This document shows positions 23,919-33,173 of a stretch of DNA of 64,000 bases, piece after piece. The translations under genes and the position numbers were made by a program. How positions within the stretch are numbered: position 1 is the first letter of the stretch; every line of letters begins with the position of its first letter. Under the pieces are notes generated by a model. The model made no database searches. It was not told the DNA's origin and saw only the letters and a list, made by a program, of their open reading frames with translations. The stretch is from Hymenobacter chitinivorans DSM 11115 (GTDB taxonomy: Bacteria > Bacteroidota > Bacteroidia > Cytophagales > Hymenobacteraceae): the NCBI RefSeq assembly GCF_002797555.1, contig NZ_PGFA01000006.1, positions 1 to 64,000 of the forward strand. Reading direction: 5' to 3'.

Positions 23919-26201
23919 TTACAGGGTCACGTTGCCGGTCAGGCGGATGTCGCGGGAAGAGCTGCCCACTAGCACGTCGAACTTGCCGGGCTCCAGCACC
24001 CACTGCTTTTTACTCTCGTCGTAGTACTGGAAGGCGTTGGTGTCGAGGTTCACGGTCACGGTTTTCGACTCGCCAGGCTTGAGGAAGACCTTGTCGAAGC
24101 CCTTGAGCTCCTTCTCGGGGCGCTTCACGGCGGCCTGGTCGTCGTGCACGTACACCTGCACCACTTCGGCCCCGGCGGTTTTGCCGGTGTTGGTCACCGT
24201 GAGTTTTACCGTGGCGCTTTGGTTGCCGGGCGTCACGGTCAGCTTGTCGTACTTGAAGGTGGTGTAGCTCAGGCCGTGGCCGAAGGCAAACTGCGGGGCT
24301 ACTTTGTAGGTGTCGAAGTAACGGTAGCCCACGAAGATGTCATCCTTGTAGAACTGCTTGAGCGGGTCGCCGGGGGTGCTGGGGTATTCACCCAGCTTGT
24401 GGGCCGGGGAGTCTTCCAGCTTCACGGGAAACGTCAGCGGGAGCTTGCCCGAGGGGTTCACGTCGCCGAACAGAATGTGGGCCAACGCGTTGCCGCCTTC
24501 CATACCCGGGTACCAGGCTTCCACGATGCCCTTGGCCTGTCCGGCCCAGGCCGACACGTCAATCGGGCCGCCACCCATGAGCACAACTACCGTGTTGGGG
24601 TTGGCCTTGAGCACGGCTTTTACCAGCTCGTCCTGGCCGAAGGGCATGTGCATGTCGGGCTTGTCCACGCTTTCGGCGTCGTAGGCGTTTTCATCCCAGA
24701 CGCTGTAGTCGAAGCCGTGAATCCAGCCGCCCACCACGATGGCCACTTCCGCGGCTTTGGCGGCGGCTACGGCCTCGGCAATGAGCTTGGCGTCGGCCTG
24801 CTGGCCGCGGGCCACCTTGTAGCCGGGGGCGTAGGTGATTTTGGCTTTGGTGCCCAGGGCATTTTTCAGGCCTTGCAGGGGTGTAATTTCATACTTGGCT
24901 TTCACCTGGGCACTGCCGCCGCCCATGGCGTTTTCGCGGGTAGCGTTGGCCCCAATGACGGCCACCGTTTTCACCGTTTTCTTCAGGGGCAGGATGTTGC
25001 CGTCGTTTTTGAGCAGCACAATGCCTTCCTCGGCTACTTTCAGGGCCGTGGCCTGGTGCTCCTTGCTGTTGTAGGCGCCGGCTTTGCGCTTGGCCCCGTC
25101 GAGCATGTTGGTGGCGTACATCACCCGCAGAATACGCCGCACTTTATCGTCGACCAGCGGCAGCAGGCTGGGGTCTTTCTTTACGGCTTCCAGGGCCGGG
25201 TTGGCCAGGTAAAACCGGTCGTACACGGTTTCGCTGAGCTTGTCCTTGTTGATGCTGCCCGAGGTCTGGGACGTGCCCTGGTAGGCCAGTACCAGGTCGG
25301 TGCCCATTTCCAGGTCGGTGCCGTTGCGCAGGGCGTTCATCGTGTTGTGCACCGAGCCCCAGTCACTCATCACCACCCCGTTGAAGCCCCACTCCTTTTT
25401 CAGAATGTCGTTCATCAGGTAGGCGTTTTCGGTGGCAAAGGTGCCCCGAAACTTGTTGTAGGAACCCATGAGCGTGTTTACCCCGCCTTCCTGCACGGCG
25501 GCCTTGAAGCCCGGCAGGTAGATTTCGCGCAGGGCCCTTTCGCTCATGTCCACATCGATGTCGTTGCGGTGAATTTCCTGGTTGTTGGCCGCGTAGTGCT
25601 TCACGCAGGCCGACACGCCCTGGTCCTGCACGCCCTTGATGTAGCCCACCACCATGCGGGAAACCAGAAACGGGTCCTCGCTCAGGTACTCGAAATTGCG
25701 GCCGTTCAGCGGGGCCCGGATGATGTTGATGCCGGGGCCCAGAATCACGTCTTTGCCGCGGTAGTTGGCCTCCGAGCCCAGCACTGCGCCATAGGCGTAG
25801 CCCAGGGCCGGGTTCCAGGTCGAGGCCAGGGTGTTATTGGTGGGCAGGTAGGTGCCCGCGTCGTCCACGCCTTTCTGGGCCGTCCAGCCCCGGCCATGCT
25901 CGAAGCGCACCCCGTGGGGCCCGTCGGAGGTTTCCAGTTCGGGAATGCCCAGGCGTTCCACGCCGCCCGAGTTGAACGACGACACGCCGTGGAGCATCTT
26001 GATTTTCTCTTCCAGGGTGAGCTTGCTGAGCAGGGCGTTGATCTTGTCGTCGTTGGCCGTGAGGCGGGCCTGCTGGTTTTCCTTGGGCGCAGGCTTCTCA
26101 GTCGTCGGGCCCGACTTGCTTTGGGCAACGTAGATGCTCATCATGGCAGAACAGACGGCGGTGCCCAGCAGGGCCGCAAAACGGGGGGATTTGTAGAGCA
26201 T
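23919..26201 (-). CDS. Glycoside hydrolase family 3, beta-glucosidase (BglX-like)
   Basis: 760 residues. Signal-like N terminus (FAALLGTAVCSAMMSIYVAQ), then a family 3 N-terminal barrel with TSDGPHGVR, NNTLASTWNPAL, the K-H pair in ACVKHYAANNQE, and GVVMSDWGSVH with the catalytic nucleophile at Asp280. The C-terminal alpha/beta domain has VGGWIHGFDY and LMGGGPIDVSAWAG, and a fibronectin III-like end (TVKLTVTNTGKTAGAEVVQVYV) is followed by a short closing strand. It cleaves terminal beta-linked glucose. Between SusD and GH31 on one strand, so it probably trims the same imported glycan in the periplasm. Confidence 0.94.
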   Translation of the reverse strand: MLYKSPRFAALLGTAVCSAMMSIYVAQSKSGPTTEKPAPKENQQARLTANDDKINALLSKLTLEEKIKMLHGVSSFNSGGVERLGIPELETSDGPHGVRFEHGRGWTAQKGVDDAGTYLPTNNTLASTWNPALGYAYGAVLGSEANYRGKDVILGPGINIIRAPLNGRNFEYLSEDPFLVSRMVVGYIKGVQDQGVSACVKHYAANNQEIHRNDIDVDMSERALREIYLPGFKAAVQEGGVNTLMGSYNKFRGTFATENAYLMNDILKKEWGFNGVVMSDWGSVHNTMNALRNGTDLEMGTDLVLAYQGTSQTSGSINKDKLSETVYDRFYLANPALEAVKKDPSLLPLVDDKVRRILRVMYATNMLDGAKRKAGAYNSKEHQATALKVAEEGIVLLKNDGNILPLKKTVKTVAVIGANATRENAMGGGSAQVKAKYEITPLQGLKNALGTKAKITYAPGYKVARGQQADAKLIAEAVAAAKAAEVAIVVGGWIHGFDYSVWDENAYDAESVDKPDMHMPFGQDELVKAVLKANPNTVVVLMGGGPIDVSAWAGQAKGIVEAWYPGMEGGNALAHILFGDVNPSGKLPLTFPVKLEDSPAHKLGEYPSTPGDPLKQFYKDDIFVGYRYFDTYKVAPQFAFGHGLSYTTFKYDKLTVTPGNQSATVKLTVTNTGKTAGAEVVQVYVHDDQAAVKRPEKELKGFDKVFLKPGESKTVTVNLDTNAFQYYDESKKQWVLEPGKFDVLVGSSSRDIRLTGNVTL

Positions 26202-26313
26202 AGAAGTAAGAGGTAAAAGGGTACGCGGAGTAAATTTTGCCCGGTCGGCGGGGAAAAGCAGCGCCCGTTGCCAGACGCCACTTTTCCCACCAAACGGGAC
26301 CTCCGGCCGGGAA

Positions 26314-27831
26314 TTAATAGCCGGGGTTCTGGCTCAGGTTCGGATTTACGTTGCGCTCCGACTGCGGAATGGGCAGCAGGTTGTTGAACTCCTGAATGGT
26401 TTTGCCCCGGGCCCGCATCGTCGAGACGAGCTTACCGGTGCGCTTCAAATCGTACCACCGGTCCATTTCGAAGGCCAGTTCGTAGCGCCGCTCCCGCAGC
26501 ACGGCCGCGTCGAAATCGGTGGTGGCAGCCGTCAGGTCTTTGGCTGAAGACGAGCTGATGGGCAGGCCAAAGGCCCGGCGGCGCACCTTGTTGATGGCCT
26601 CCAGCCCTTCGGCCGTCGGGCCCACGGCTTCGGCCAGAATCAGGTACATTTCACTGAGGCGCAGCACCGGCACATTCAGCGGCGAGTCCCAGTTGTTCAC
26701 GTTCACGGTGCCCACGAAGAACTTGCGGATGTTGAAGCCCAGCGGGTCGCCGACCAGCGTGGCGGGCTGCACCTGCCCGTCGGGGTATTTGTCGCCGGGC
26801 ACGAATACCGTGGGCCCCTTGCGCAGGTCGCCGGGCTCGAAGCCGTCCACAAATTCCTTTTCCGGGATGTTGAAGCCATAGCCGCCCGACGATACCACGT
26901 AGGGACTACCGAAGAAGCGGGCCCCCCAGAACTCGTTCATAACTGAGCCGGGCCCGTCGGTGGAGTAGCTACTCAGGCCGTTTTTGAACTGCACTTCGAA
27001 CAAGGATTCCTGCCCGTTCTCATTTTCCACCTTGAAGTTGTCGCCGAAGTTGGTCCACAGGCTTTTGCCGGAGCCGGCAATAACGGCCCGGGCCTGAGTG
27101 GCAGCTTCGGGCATCTTTTTCTCGGTCAGGTACACCTTGGCCAGCAGGCCCGTGGCCGACCATTTGGTGGCCCGCCCGATGTCGTCGCCGGTGTAAGAGG
27201 CGGGCAGTTTGGTAATGGCGTCGAGCAGGTCTTTCTCAATCTGGGCGTAGACCTGGGCCGCGGGTGTGCGGCTTAGGCCGGCCGCTTCGGCCGCCGTTTG
27301 GGGCGGGGTCAGCACCAGGGGCACGTCGCCGAAGCCACGCACGAGGTAGAAGTAGTACAGGGCGCGCAGAAAGGCGGCTTCCCCCAGGCAGCGGTTCTTC
27401 AGGGCGGCGTCCATTTCAATGGCCGGCACGCGGGCCAGCACCTGGTTGGCCTGGCCCACGCCCAGGTAGGCGCGCTGCCAGTGGCTGGTCACGAGCGGGT
27501 TGGTGGCCGGAATGGTGAAGTTGTCGAGCTGCTGAAACTCGATGCCGTCGGCGGCTCCCCCCCCACCGAGGTAGGAGTTGTCCGACATAACGTCGCCGAT
27601 ACCCCAGAGCGAGTAGTTGAACATCCCGTTCTGGCTGAGCTGGGAGTAGGCCGCGTTGGTGGCCTGAATGGCGTCGTTGGAGGTTTTGTAGAAGATTTCG
27701 GTCGTAACGGCATTGCGGGGCTGCAGGTCCAGAAAGTCTTTGCCGCAACCGCTGAGCAGGGCCAGCGCGGTGAGGCCCAGCACCAGGGTATTTTTGGGAA
27801 GCAGAGTAGTGGGTTTTCGTAACATGGTCAT
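26314..27831 (-). CDS. SusD/RagB-family nutrient-binding outer-membrane lipoprotein
   Basis: 505 residues. Lipoprotein signal ending LALLSGCGKDFLDLQP with the lipidated Cys at 29; the CxxFLDLxP start is classic for SusD. The helical repeat part follows (TSNDAIQATNAAYSQLSQNG, AAFLRALYYFYLVRGFGDVPLVL), and the C-terminal region contains LRLSEMYLILAEA, LRERRYELAFEMDRWYDLKRTG and PIPQSERNVNPNLSQNPGY. It captures glycans on the cell surface and lids the SusC barrel. 42 bases after the susC-type gene. Confidence 0.96.
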   Translation of the reverse strand: MTMLRKPTTLLPKNTLVLGLTALALLSGCGKDFLDLQPRNAVTTEIFYKTSNDAIQATNAAYSQLSQNGMFNYSLWGIGDVMSDNSYLGGGGAADGIEFQQLDNFTIPATNPLVTSHWQRAYLGVGQANQVLARVPAIEMDAALKNRCLGEAAFLRALYYFYLVRGFGDVPLVLTPPQTAAEAAGLSRTPAAQVYAQIEKDLLDAITKLPASYTGDDIGRATKWSATGLLAKVYLTEKKMPEAATQARAVIAGSGKSLWTNFGDNFKVENENGQESLFEVQFKNGLSSYSTDGPGSVMNEFWGARFFGSPYVVSSGGYGFNIPEKEFVDGFEPGDLRKGPTVFVPGDKYPDGQVQPATLVGDPLGFNIRKFFVGTVNVNNWDSPLNVPVLRLSEMYLILAEAVGPTAEGLEAINKVRRRAFGLPISSSSAKDLTAATTDFDAAVLRERRYELAFEMDRWYDLKRTGKLVSTMRARGKTIQEFNNLLPIPQSERNVNPNLSQNPGY

Positions 27832-27873
27832 CAGGTTTGAGGGAGGAAAAAGGCAACTCGGCCGGCCAAGAGC

Positions 27874-30800
27874 TTAAAAGCCGATGTTGATGCCGGCCAA
27901 AAAGGTGCGGGCCTGCGGGTACACGCCCCGGTCGACGCCGAAGCTACCGCCCTGATTGCCCAGCTCGGGGTCGAAGCCCTTGTACTTGGTGAAGGTCAGC
28001 AGGTTCTGGCTGCTCACGTAGACGCGCACCCGCTGGGTGTAGAGCTTTTTGCCCAGCTCCAGGGGCAGGGTGTAGCCCAGCGTGAGCAGCTTCACCCGCA
28101 GGTAAGAGCCATCCTCGAGGTAGTGCGAAGAAATGCGCAGGTTCTGGTTGGGGTCCCCGGCCACAGCTCTTGGAATGTCGTTGCTCGTGCCCGCACCGGT
28201 CCAGCGGTCCAGGGTAATGGTGCTGGCGTTGGAAGCGCCATACAGGCCGCCCTCGGTGTAGTAACGGTTCAGGTTGTACACGTCGTTGCCCTGGGAGCCT
28301 TGCAAAAACACGTTCAAATCAAAGCCCTTAAAGCCCAGCGTGTTGTTCAGGCCGTAAGTAAAGTCCGGGTTGGGGTCGCCGATGAAGGTGCGGTCCTGGT
28401 CGTTGATGACGCCGTCGTTGTTGAGGTCCTTAAAGCGGATGTCGCCGGGGGCCGTGCTCTTGGCCGGGTCGGTGCCGGCCACCTGCACGGCGTGGGTTTT
28501 CACGTCTTCGTTGTTCTGAAACAGGCCGTCGGCCACGTAGCCGTAGAAGGAGCCGAAGGGCACGCCCGCCTCATAGCGCACCAGGTTGCCCCCGCCCCGG
28601 GTGTTTTGCCCGTCGAAGGGCTTGCCGGCACCGAGCGAGGTAATTTCGTTGCGGTAGGCACTGAAGTTGAGCGTCGTCGTCCAGCTCAGGCCACCGGCTT
28701 CCCCCACGAAGTTGTTGGAGGTAAGGGCCAGGTCGATACCCCGGTTGGTGGCCGCCGCGGCGTTGGTATTGATGCTCTCACTGGTCCCCGATACGTAGGT
28801 CACGGGCACGGCGGCAATCAGGTTGGGCGAGGTGCGGCGGTAGAGGTCAATGGAGCCCGAAAGGCGGTTTTTCCACAGCCCCGCGTCGATGCCCACGTTG
28901 ATCTGCTCGTTGTTTTCCCAGCGCAGGTCCGAGTTCTGCAACCGGGTGGGGGCGCCGCCAATGACCTGCGACTGGCTGCCAGAACCAAACACGTAGCCCG
29001 TGCCGGGCACCCCGTTGTTCGACTGCGGCGTGGAGTTGACGGTGGTCAGGTAGGCAAACGTGCCCGCGTTAAGCGGATTGCCCACCCGGCCGTAGCCCAC
29101 GCGCAGCTTCAGGTTGCTGATATAGGAGTTGTCTTTCAGGAAATCCTCCTCCGAAATCCGCCAGCCCACCGAGGCCCCCGGGAAGACGCCAAACTGGTTG
29201 CCGGGCGCAAAGGCCGAGGAACCATCGTAGCGCAGAATAGCCTGGAACAGGTATTTACCAGCAAACTCGTAGTTGACCCGGCCGAAGTAGCTGGCCAAGC
29301 GGGTCCGGCTGTTGCCGCCGTTGTTGCTGAGTTGGGAATTTACCGGCCCCCGGTCCAGAATCGTCAGGTTGTTGGTGCTGTAGCCAATGCGGGTACCACC
29401 CAGGTAGAAGTTGTCGAACTGCTGGGCCGACTGCCCCACTAGTATGCTGAACTGGTGGTTGGTACCGATGAGCTTGTCGTAGGTCAGCGTGTTTTCAATC
29501 AGGTAGCTCGGGCTGTAGTTGGTGCTGCTGTTGGCCTGCGCCTGGGAAGTGGGGTACTTTGATGAGCCTTTGATAGAGGGGAAGAACTGGTCCCCCTGCA
29601 AAAACTGCAGGTCGGTGCCCACGTTGGTGCGCAGGCGCAGGCCGGTCAGCGGCTCCAGCTCGGCGTAGAACGTGGACGTGACCCGGTTGCGGTTATTCTT
29701 GATTTGGGGCCGGCGGGCCGCCGTCACCGGGTTTTCCTCGCCGTAGTTGTCGGCGCTGGTAAACTCGTAGTAGCTGCCGTCCGGGTTGAAGGCCGGGGCC
29801 GTGGGCGGGGCCTGCAGAGCCAGCTGAATAACGCCCGAAAACTCGTTGTTTTCGTTGTTCAGCGGCTGCTCTTCCTGGTGCGTCAGCCCCAGCGTATTGC
29901 CGATTTTGAGCACCTTGCTGAGCTGCACTTCCCCATTAGCCCGTAGCGTAAAGCGCTGGAAGCTGGAATTGATAATGGTGCCGTCCTGCTGGAAATACCC
30001 CGCGCTGGCCGCGTACCGAGCCTTTTCACTGCCCCCGGTGGCCGATAGGGCGTAGTTTTGAATCTTGGCCGGCCGGAAAACCTCGTCCAGCCAGTTGGTG
30101 CCCGCGCCCAGGGAGCCAGGGTTGGCGTACTTTGGAATGACGTCGAGGCCCCCGTTGCGGCGGGCTTCGTTGTTGAGCTGGGCAAATTCCTGGGCGTTGA
30201 GCAGCGGAATCTGCCGCCACACCTGCTGGGTGCCCACGTAGGCGTCCAGGTTGATGCTCGACACCCCGGCTTTGCCGCGCTTGGTGGTAATAATAACGAC
30301 GCCGTTGGCCGCCCGTACCCCGTAAATGGCCGTGGCCGAGGCATCCTTCAGCACGTCGATGCTTTCAATGTCGTTGGGGTTGATGCTGTTCAGCTCGTTG
30401 CCCGTGGCATTGCCGTTGCCATCCACGGCCGAGGGCAGCGGAAAGCCATCCACCACGTAAAGCGGGGAGTTGTTGCCGGCCGAGGTAATGCCCCGCACCC
30501 GCACCGAGGTGCCGCCCCCACCGGGCGCCCCGGAGTTGGATACCACCTGTACGCCCGCCGCCCGGCCCTGAATGGCCTGGGCCGCATCGGCCACGGGCTG
30601 GGCCGCCACGTCGCGCCCCGACACCGAAGCCACGGCGCCCGTCACGCTCTGCCGTTCCTGGGTGCCGTAGCCCACCACTACTACTTCTTTCAGTGCCTGG
30701 GCGTCTTCGCTCAGCGTCACGTTAAAGCTCGTGGTGGCTTCAGTTACCGGCATTTCCCGGCGCGAATAGCCCACGAAGCTGAAGACCAGCACGCTGCCTT

Positions 30801-31077
30801 CGGGCACTTCCAGGCTGAAATTGCCGGTGGCATCGGTGCTGGTGCCTATTGAGCTGCCCTTCACCACGACTGTAACGCCGGGTAGCCCGTCGCCGTTGGC
30901 CTGGGTGACGCGGCCGGCCACTCGCACGTCGGCTTGGCCCCGAGTTGGAGCCGGCTGCTGGCTCGTGCCGGGCACGGGCCGAAGCGGGGCTGCCGAGGCC
31001 ACAAACGTTTGCAGGCTACTGGCCGTCAGCAGCACCGCCCCTTGTAAAAGGATTTTCCTGTGTGATTGTGAAAGCAT
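27874..31077 (-). CDS. SusC/RagA-family TonB-dependent outer-membrane transporter
   Basis: 1067 residues. Signal peptide near 1-30, then a carboxypeptidase-like beta domain (VRVAGRVTQANGDGLPGVTV, near 50-120), the TonB-box/plug region with VVVVGYGTQERQSVTGAVAS (near 133-152), SIDVLKDASATAIYGVRAANG, and a large beta barrel ending in ARTFLAGINIGF. It imports oligosaccharides through the outer membrane using TonB energy. First gene of the minus-strand carbohydrate block (susC, susD, GH3, GH31). Its upstream region holds a 22-bp palindrome and lies opposite a Nudix-type regulator. Confidence 0.97.
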   Translation of the reverse strand: MLSQSHRKILLQGAVLLTASSLQTFVASAAPLRPVPGTSQQPAPTRGQADVRVAGRVTQANGDGLPGVTVVVKGSSIGTSTDATGNFSLEVPEGSVLVFSFVGYSRREMPVTEATTSFNVTLSEDAQALKEVVVVGYGTQERQSVTGAVASVSGRDVAAQPVADAAQAIQGRAAGVQVVSNSGAPGGGGTSVRVRGITSAGNNSPLYVVDGFPLPSAVDGNGNATGNELNSINPNDIESIDVLKDASATAIYGVRAANGVVIITTKRGKAGVSSINLDAYVGTQQVWRQIPLLNAQEFAQLNNEARRNGGLDVIPKYANPGSLGAGTNWLDEVFRPAKIQNYALSATGGSEKARYAASAGYFQQDGTIINSSFQRFTLRANGEVQLSKVLKIGNTLGLTHQEEQPLNNENNEFSGVIQLALQAPPTAPAFNPDGSYYEFTSADNYGEENPVTAARRPQIKNNRNRVTSTFYAELEPLTGLRLRTNVGTDLQFLQGDQFFPSIKGSSKYPTSQAQANSSTNYSPSYLIENTLTYDKLIGTNHQFSILVGQSAQQFDNFYLGGTRIGYSTNNLTILDRGPVNSQLSNNGGNSRTRLASYFGRVNYEFAGKYLFQAILRYDGSSAFAPGNQFGVFPGASVGWRISEEDFLKDNSYISNLKLRVGYGRVGNPLNAGTFAYLTTVNSTPQSNNGVPGTGYVFGSGSQSQVIGGAPTRLQNSDLRWENNEQINVGIDAGLWKNRLSGSIDLYRRTSPNLIAAVPVTYVSGTSESINTNAAAATNRGIDLALTSNNFVGEAGGLSWTTTLNFSAYRNEITSLGAGKPFDGQNTRGGGNLVRYEAGVPFGSFYGYVADGLFQNNEDVKTHAVQVAGTDPAKSTAPGDIRFKDLNNDGVINDQDRTFIGDPNPDFTYGLNNTLGFKGFDLNVFLQGSQGNDVYNLNRYYTEGGLYGASNASTITLDRWTGAGTSNDIPRAVAGDPNQNLRISSHYLEDGSYLRVKLLTLGYTLPLELGKKLYTQRVRVYVSSQNLLTFTKYKGFDPELGNQGGSFGVDRGVYPQARTFLAGINIGF

Positions 31078-31132
31078 AGAGGTGGGATTTTAAATGGGAG
31101 TTAGTGGACAAAAGCAGGCAATAAGGTGTCGG

Positions 31133-31154
31133 TCAAAAGCGGCGGAGCTTTTGA
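31133..31154 (-). promoter_or_regulatory. Palindrome upstream of susC
   Basis: TCAAAAGC-N6-GCTTTTGA, perfect 8-bp arms, 56-77 bases before the susC start. Either an operator or a 5'-leader hairpin. Confidence 0.5.
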
Positions 31155-31633
31155 ATTTGGACAGAGCGGAGCAGAAATGGATAATAGTATCGCCGGAAAG
31201 TTCAATCTTTCGATAAGCACGGGCACACGGAGCCAGGCCGGAAAATTTCAGCCTTTGCATTCGGGCAAATAGGTGCGGAAAAGGCTTTTTCAAGCCTTCA
31301 AAGGAAATTACTCAACTACTGCTCCCTTAGCGAGAGGCGGGCTGAGCAGCTGAAAGATGGCGGCATTGCCAGTCAACAAGGCAGCCTCGGAGCGGAAAAA
31401 GTACTAGTCGGGACTGGACTCTCACCAAACCCGGTTAGAGTTCGGAGCGGTGAGGCGGCGCTGGAAAAACCAGCGAAGAGTTCTGCATACGATGGGGGTT
31501 AGCAGTGGAAATTTCAGCAGGTCGGAAGTAGAGCATAAGCAGGAAAAACGGGAACTTGCGTACCAAGCTCAGGCAAGCCAACGCAGTTCTTCTGCAGTGT
31601 CTACGGGCCGAATATAGAAACATTTGCTTACAA

Positions 31634-31650
31634 TGCGTAAATTCTACGCA
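31634..31650. promoter_or_regulatory. Palindrome upstream of the Nudix-type regulator
   Basis: TGCGTA-AATTC-TACGCA, perfect 6-bp arms with a 5-base centre, ending 14 bases before the regulator's ATG. The position suits autoregulation or a shared operator with susC. Confidence 0.55.
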
Positions 31651-31664
31651 ATAAACTTTCGCTT

Positions 31665-32456
31665 ATGAATACGCGTCAGGAAGTCCTGGATTTTGTGCAC
31701 CACGGCGCAGAGCGGTTTTTGCCCCATCTTTCAATCGATTGCGCCATTTTCGGCTACCACGACCACGAGCTCAAAACTCTGCTGATTCGTCACCACGGGC
31801 AGCAGAACTGGAGCTTGCCAGGTGGCTACATCGGGCGGCACGAAACCTTGACCGAGGCGGCCCACCGCATCCTGGCCGAGAAGACCCAGCTCACGGGCTT
31901 GTTCCTGCAGCAGTTCTACACCTTCGGCGACAGCGCCACCCGGATGAACAACATCAAGACTGAGCAGACCCACAACACGACCTACTCCAAAGTGGGCGTG
32001 AGCTTGAGCCCCGGCCATTGGCTCTCGGAGCGCACCTTGTCCATTGGCTATTACGCCCTGGTCGACTACCTGCAGGTGGTCGTGACGCCCGAGTTTCTGG
32101 TCGATGAGTACTGCTGGTTGAACGTGGCTGACATCCCCAAGGAGTTGGTGTACGACCACAACGAAATCATTCAGAAGGCTCTGTTAACCTTGCGGGCTCA
32201 TATTTTTCAGCAGCCCATTGGCTACAACCTGCTGCCCGACAAGTTTACTCTGCCCGAAATTCACTCCCTCTACGAAACCATCCTCTGCAAGCAGATTGAC
32301 CGGCGCAACTTCCGCAAGAAGCTCCTTACCCTGGGCCTCATCCGGCAGCTCGACGAGCAAAAGAAAATCGGCCCCCACCGCTCCCCTTTCCTCTACGAGT
32401 TTGACCTGGAGAACTACAGCCGGGCCCTGGAAGACGGCTCGATTCTGACGTTTTAG
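31665..32456 (+). CDS. Nudix-fold transcription regulator (NrtR/AraR-like)
   Basis: 263 residues. An N-terminal Nudix domain near 20-150 contains SIDCAIFGYHDHELKTLLI and a Nudix-box position GGYIGRHETLTEAAHRILAE (53-72). The C-terminal winged helix near 185-260 includes LPEIHSLYETIL, IDRRNFRKKLLTLGLI and the RSPFLYEFD strand. In active Nudix enzymes the box reads RExxEExG; here those positions are RILAEKTQ, so the catalytic Glu residues are largely lost and hydrolysis is unlikely. In Bacteroidota such proteins (BT0354/AraR type) bind sugars or sugar phosphates and control sugar loci. Divergent from the susC block, which is its most likely target. Confidence 0.9.
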   Translation: MNTRQEVLDFVHHGAERFLPHLSIDCAIFGYHDHELKTLLIRHHGQQNWSLPGGYIGRHETLTEAAHRILAEKTQLTGLFLQQFYTFGDSATRMNNIKTEQTHNTTYSKVGVSLSPGHWLSERTLSIGYYALVDYLQVVVTPEFLVDEYCWLNVADIPKELVYDHNEIIQKALLTLRAHIFQQPIGYNLLPDKFTLPEIHSLYETILCKQIDRRNFRKKLLTLGLIRQLDEQKKIGPHRSPFLYEFDLENYSRALEDGSILTF

Positions 32457-32521
32457 TCGGCCGTTGTAGTACTCTAGAACGATAAAGGCCAGAGCAGTTG
32501 TTAAACTCCCTTAATGAGTCA

Positions 32522-32559
32522 GCAAAAAGCCGCTTCGGAATCCCGAAGCGGCTTTTTGC
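32522..32559. terminator. Bidirectional terminator
   Basis: GCAAAAAGCCGCTTCGG-AATC-CCGAAGCGGCTTTTTGC between convergent genes. Confidence 0.9.
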
Positions 32560-32569
32560 TTAATGATAT

Positions 32570-33112
32570 TTAGATGTGCTGGTAAACGACGGAAACAGGA
32601 CAGCCCAGCTTCTGCTGAAACCTAGTGATAAACTCCTCCGTCAAGTCGGGCCAGTTCCAGAATTTAAAGCCTAAATCACTGAAGCCCCACTCGGGTGTAA
32701 AATGAAGCTGGTGAACATCACTTGCAGCCCCACAAACCGGACAGATTATATCATCCGTCTCGCCTTCGCACCAGTTGCCAATAAAGTCCAAGTCCTCGTC
32801 TGACAGATTTTGCTGACAGCCCGGGCATAATATTTCCTCTACTCCATTGCCACCCGTATCGAAGACTTGCCTTTCGGTAATAACCTCAAGTCCATTAACC
32901 GCCAACTCAAAGACGAGCTCGTTGCTTGAGCAAAGTATCTGCCTTGCGCCATTTGCTATAGCATAGCCCCCGCCATTTCCTAAAAGACAGGCCGAAAGTG
33001 TGGGCCTCACGATATTCTCTGCAATCAGCCACTCTACTATTTCTCTTGCCTTATTTTCCTTGTTGGGATAAGCTGCTAGCGCTGGAACAATTGCAATACT
33101 ATGGTCACTCAT
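32570..33112 (-). CDS. Hypothetical protein with zinc-ribbon-like CxxC pairs
   Basis: 180 residues, no signal peptide. N-terminal alpha/beta part (SIAIVPALAAYPNKENKARE, IVEWLIAENIV), then a strand-rich stretch. The middle holds two CxxC knuckles, ILCPGCQQNL and IICPVCGAAS (about 25 residues apart), a likely zinc ribbon. The aromatic C-terminal part (HFTPEWGFSDLGFKFWNWPD) is followed by a helix. Lower GC than its neighbours. It resembles the scattered small proteins found near immunity or accessory genes, but no family could be named. Confidence 0.7.
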   Translation of the reverse strand: MSDHSIAIVPALAAYPNKENKAREIVEWLIAENIVRPTLSACLLGNGGGYAIANGARQILCSSNELVFELAVNGLEVITERQVFDTGGNGVEEILCPGCQQNLSDEDLDFIGNWCEGETDDIICPVCGAASDVHQLHFTPEWGFSDLGFKFWNWPDLTEEFITRFQQKLGCPVSVVYQHI

Positions 33113-33173
33113 CGGTCCTGGTGGTAATTATTCCCCAAGCGGCTGGGGCTGCATCGGCGTAATGCTGATTTCG

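Larger units (their letters stand above)
31078..31664. other. Intergenic regulatory region between susC and the Nudix-type regulator
   Basis: 587 bases with no convincing gene. It holds three inverted repeats: TCAAAAGC-N6-GCTTTTGA (31133-31154), AAGGCTT-N4-AAGCCTT (31281-31298) and TGCGTA-N5-TACGCA (31634-31650), plus an isolated TGCGTA half site at 31557-31562. No perfect TAnnTTTG box was found for either gene. Confidence 0.6.

Noticed and set aside
24144..26216. A 690-codon plus-strand frame opposite the GH3 gene
   Set aside because: Same antisense artefact of GC-rich codon use; the minus frame has a full GH3 catalytic domain.
31435..31623. A 62-codon minus-strand frame upstream of the Nudix-type regulator
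   Set aside because: It lies in the shared regulatory region and has no recognisable features.
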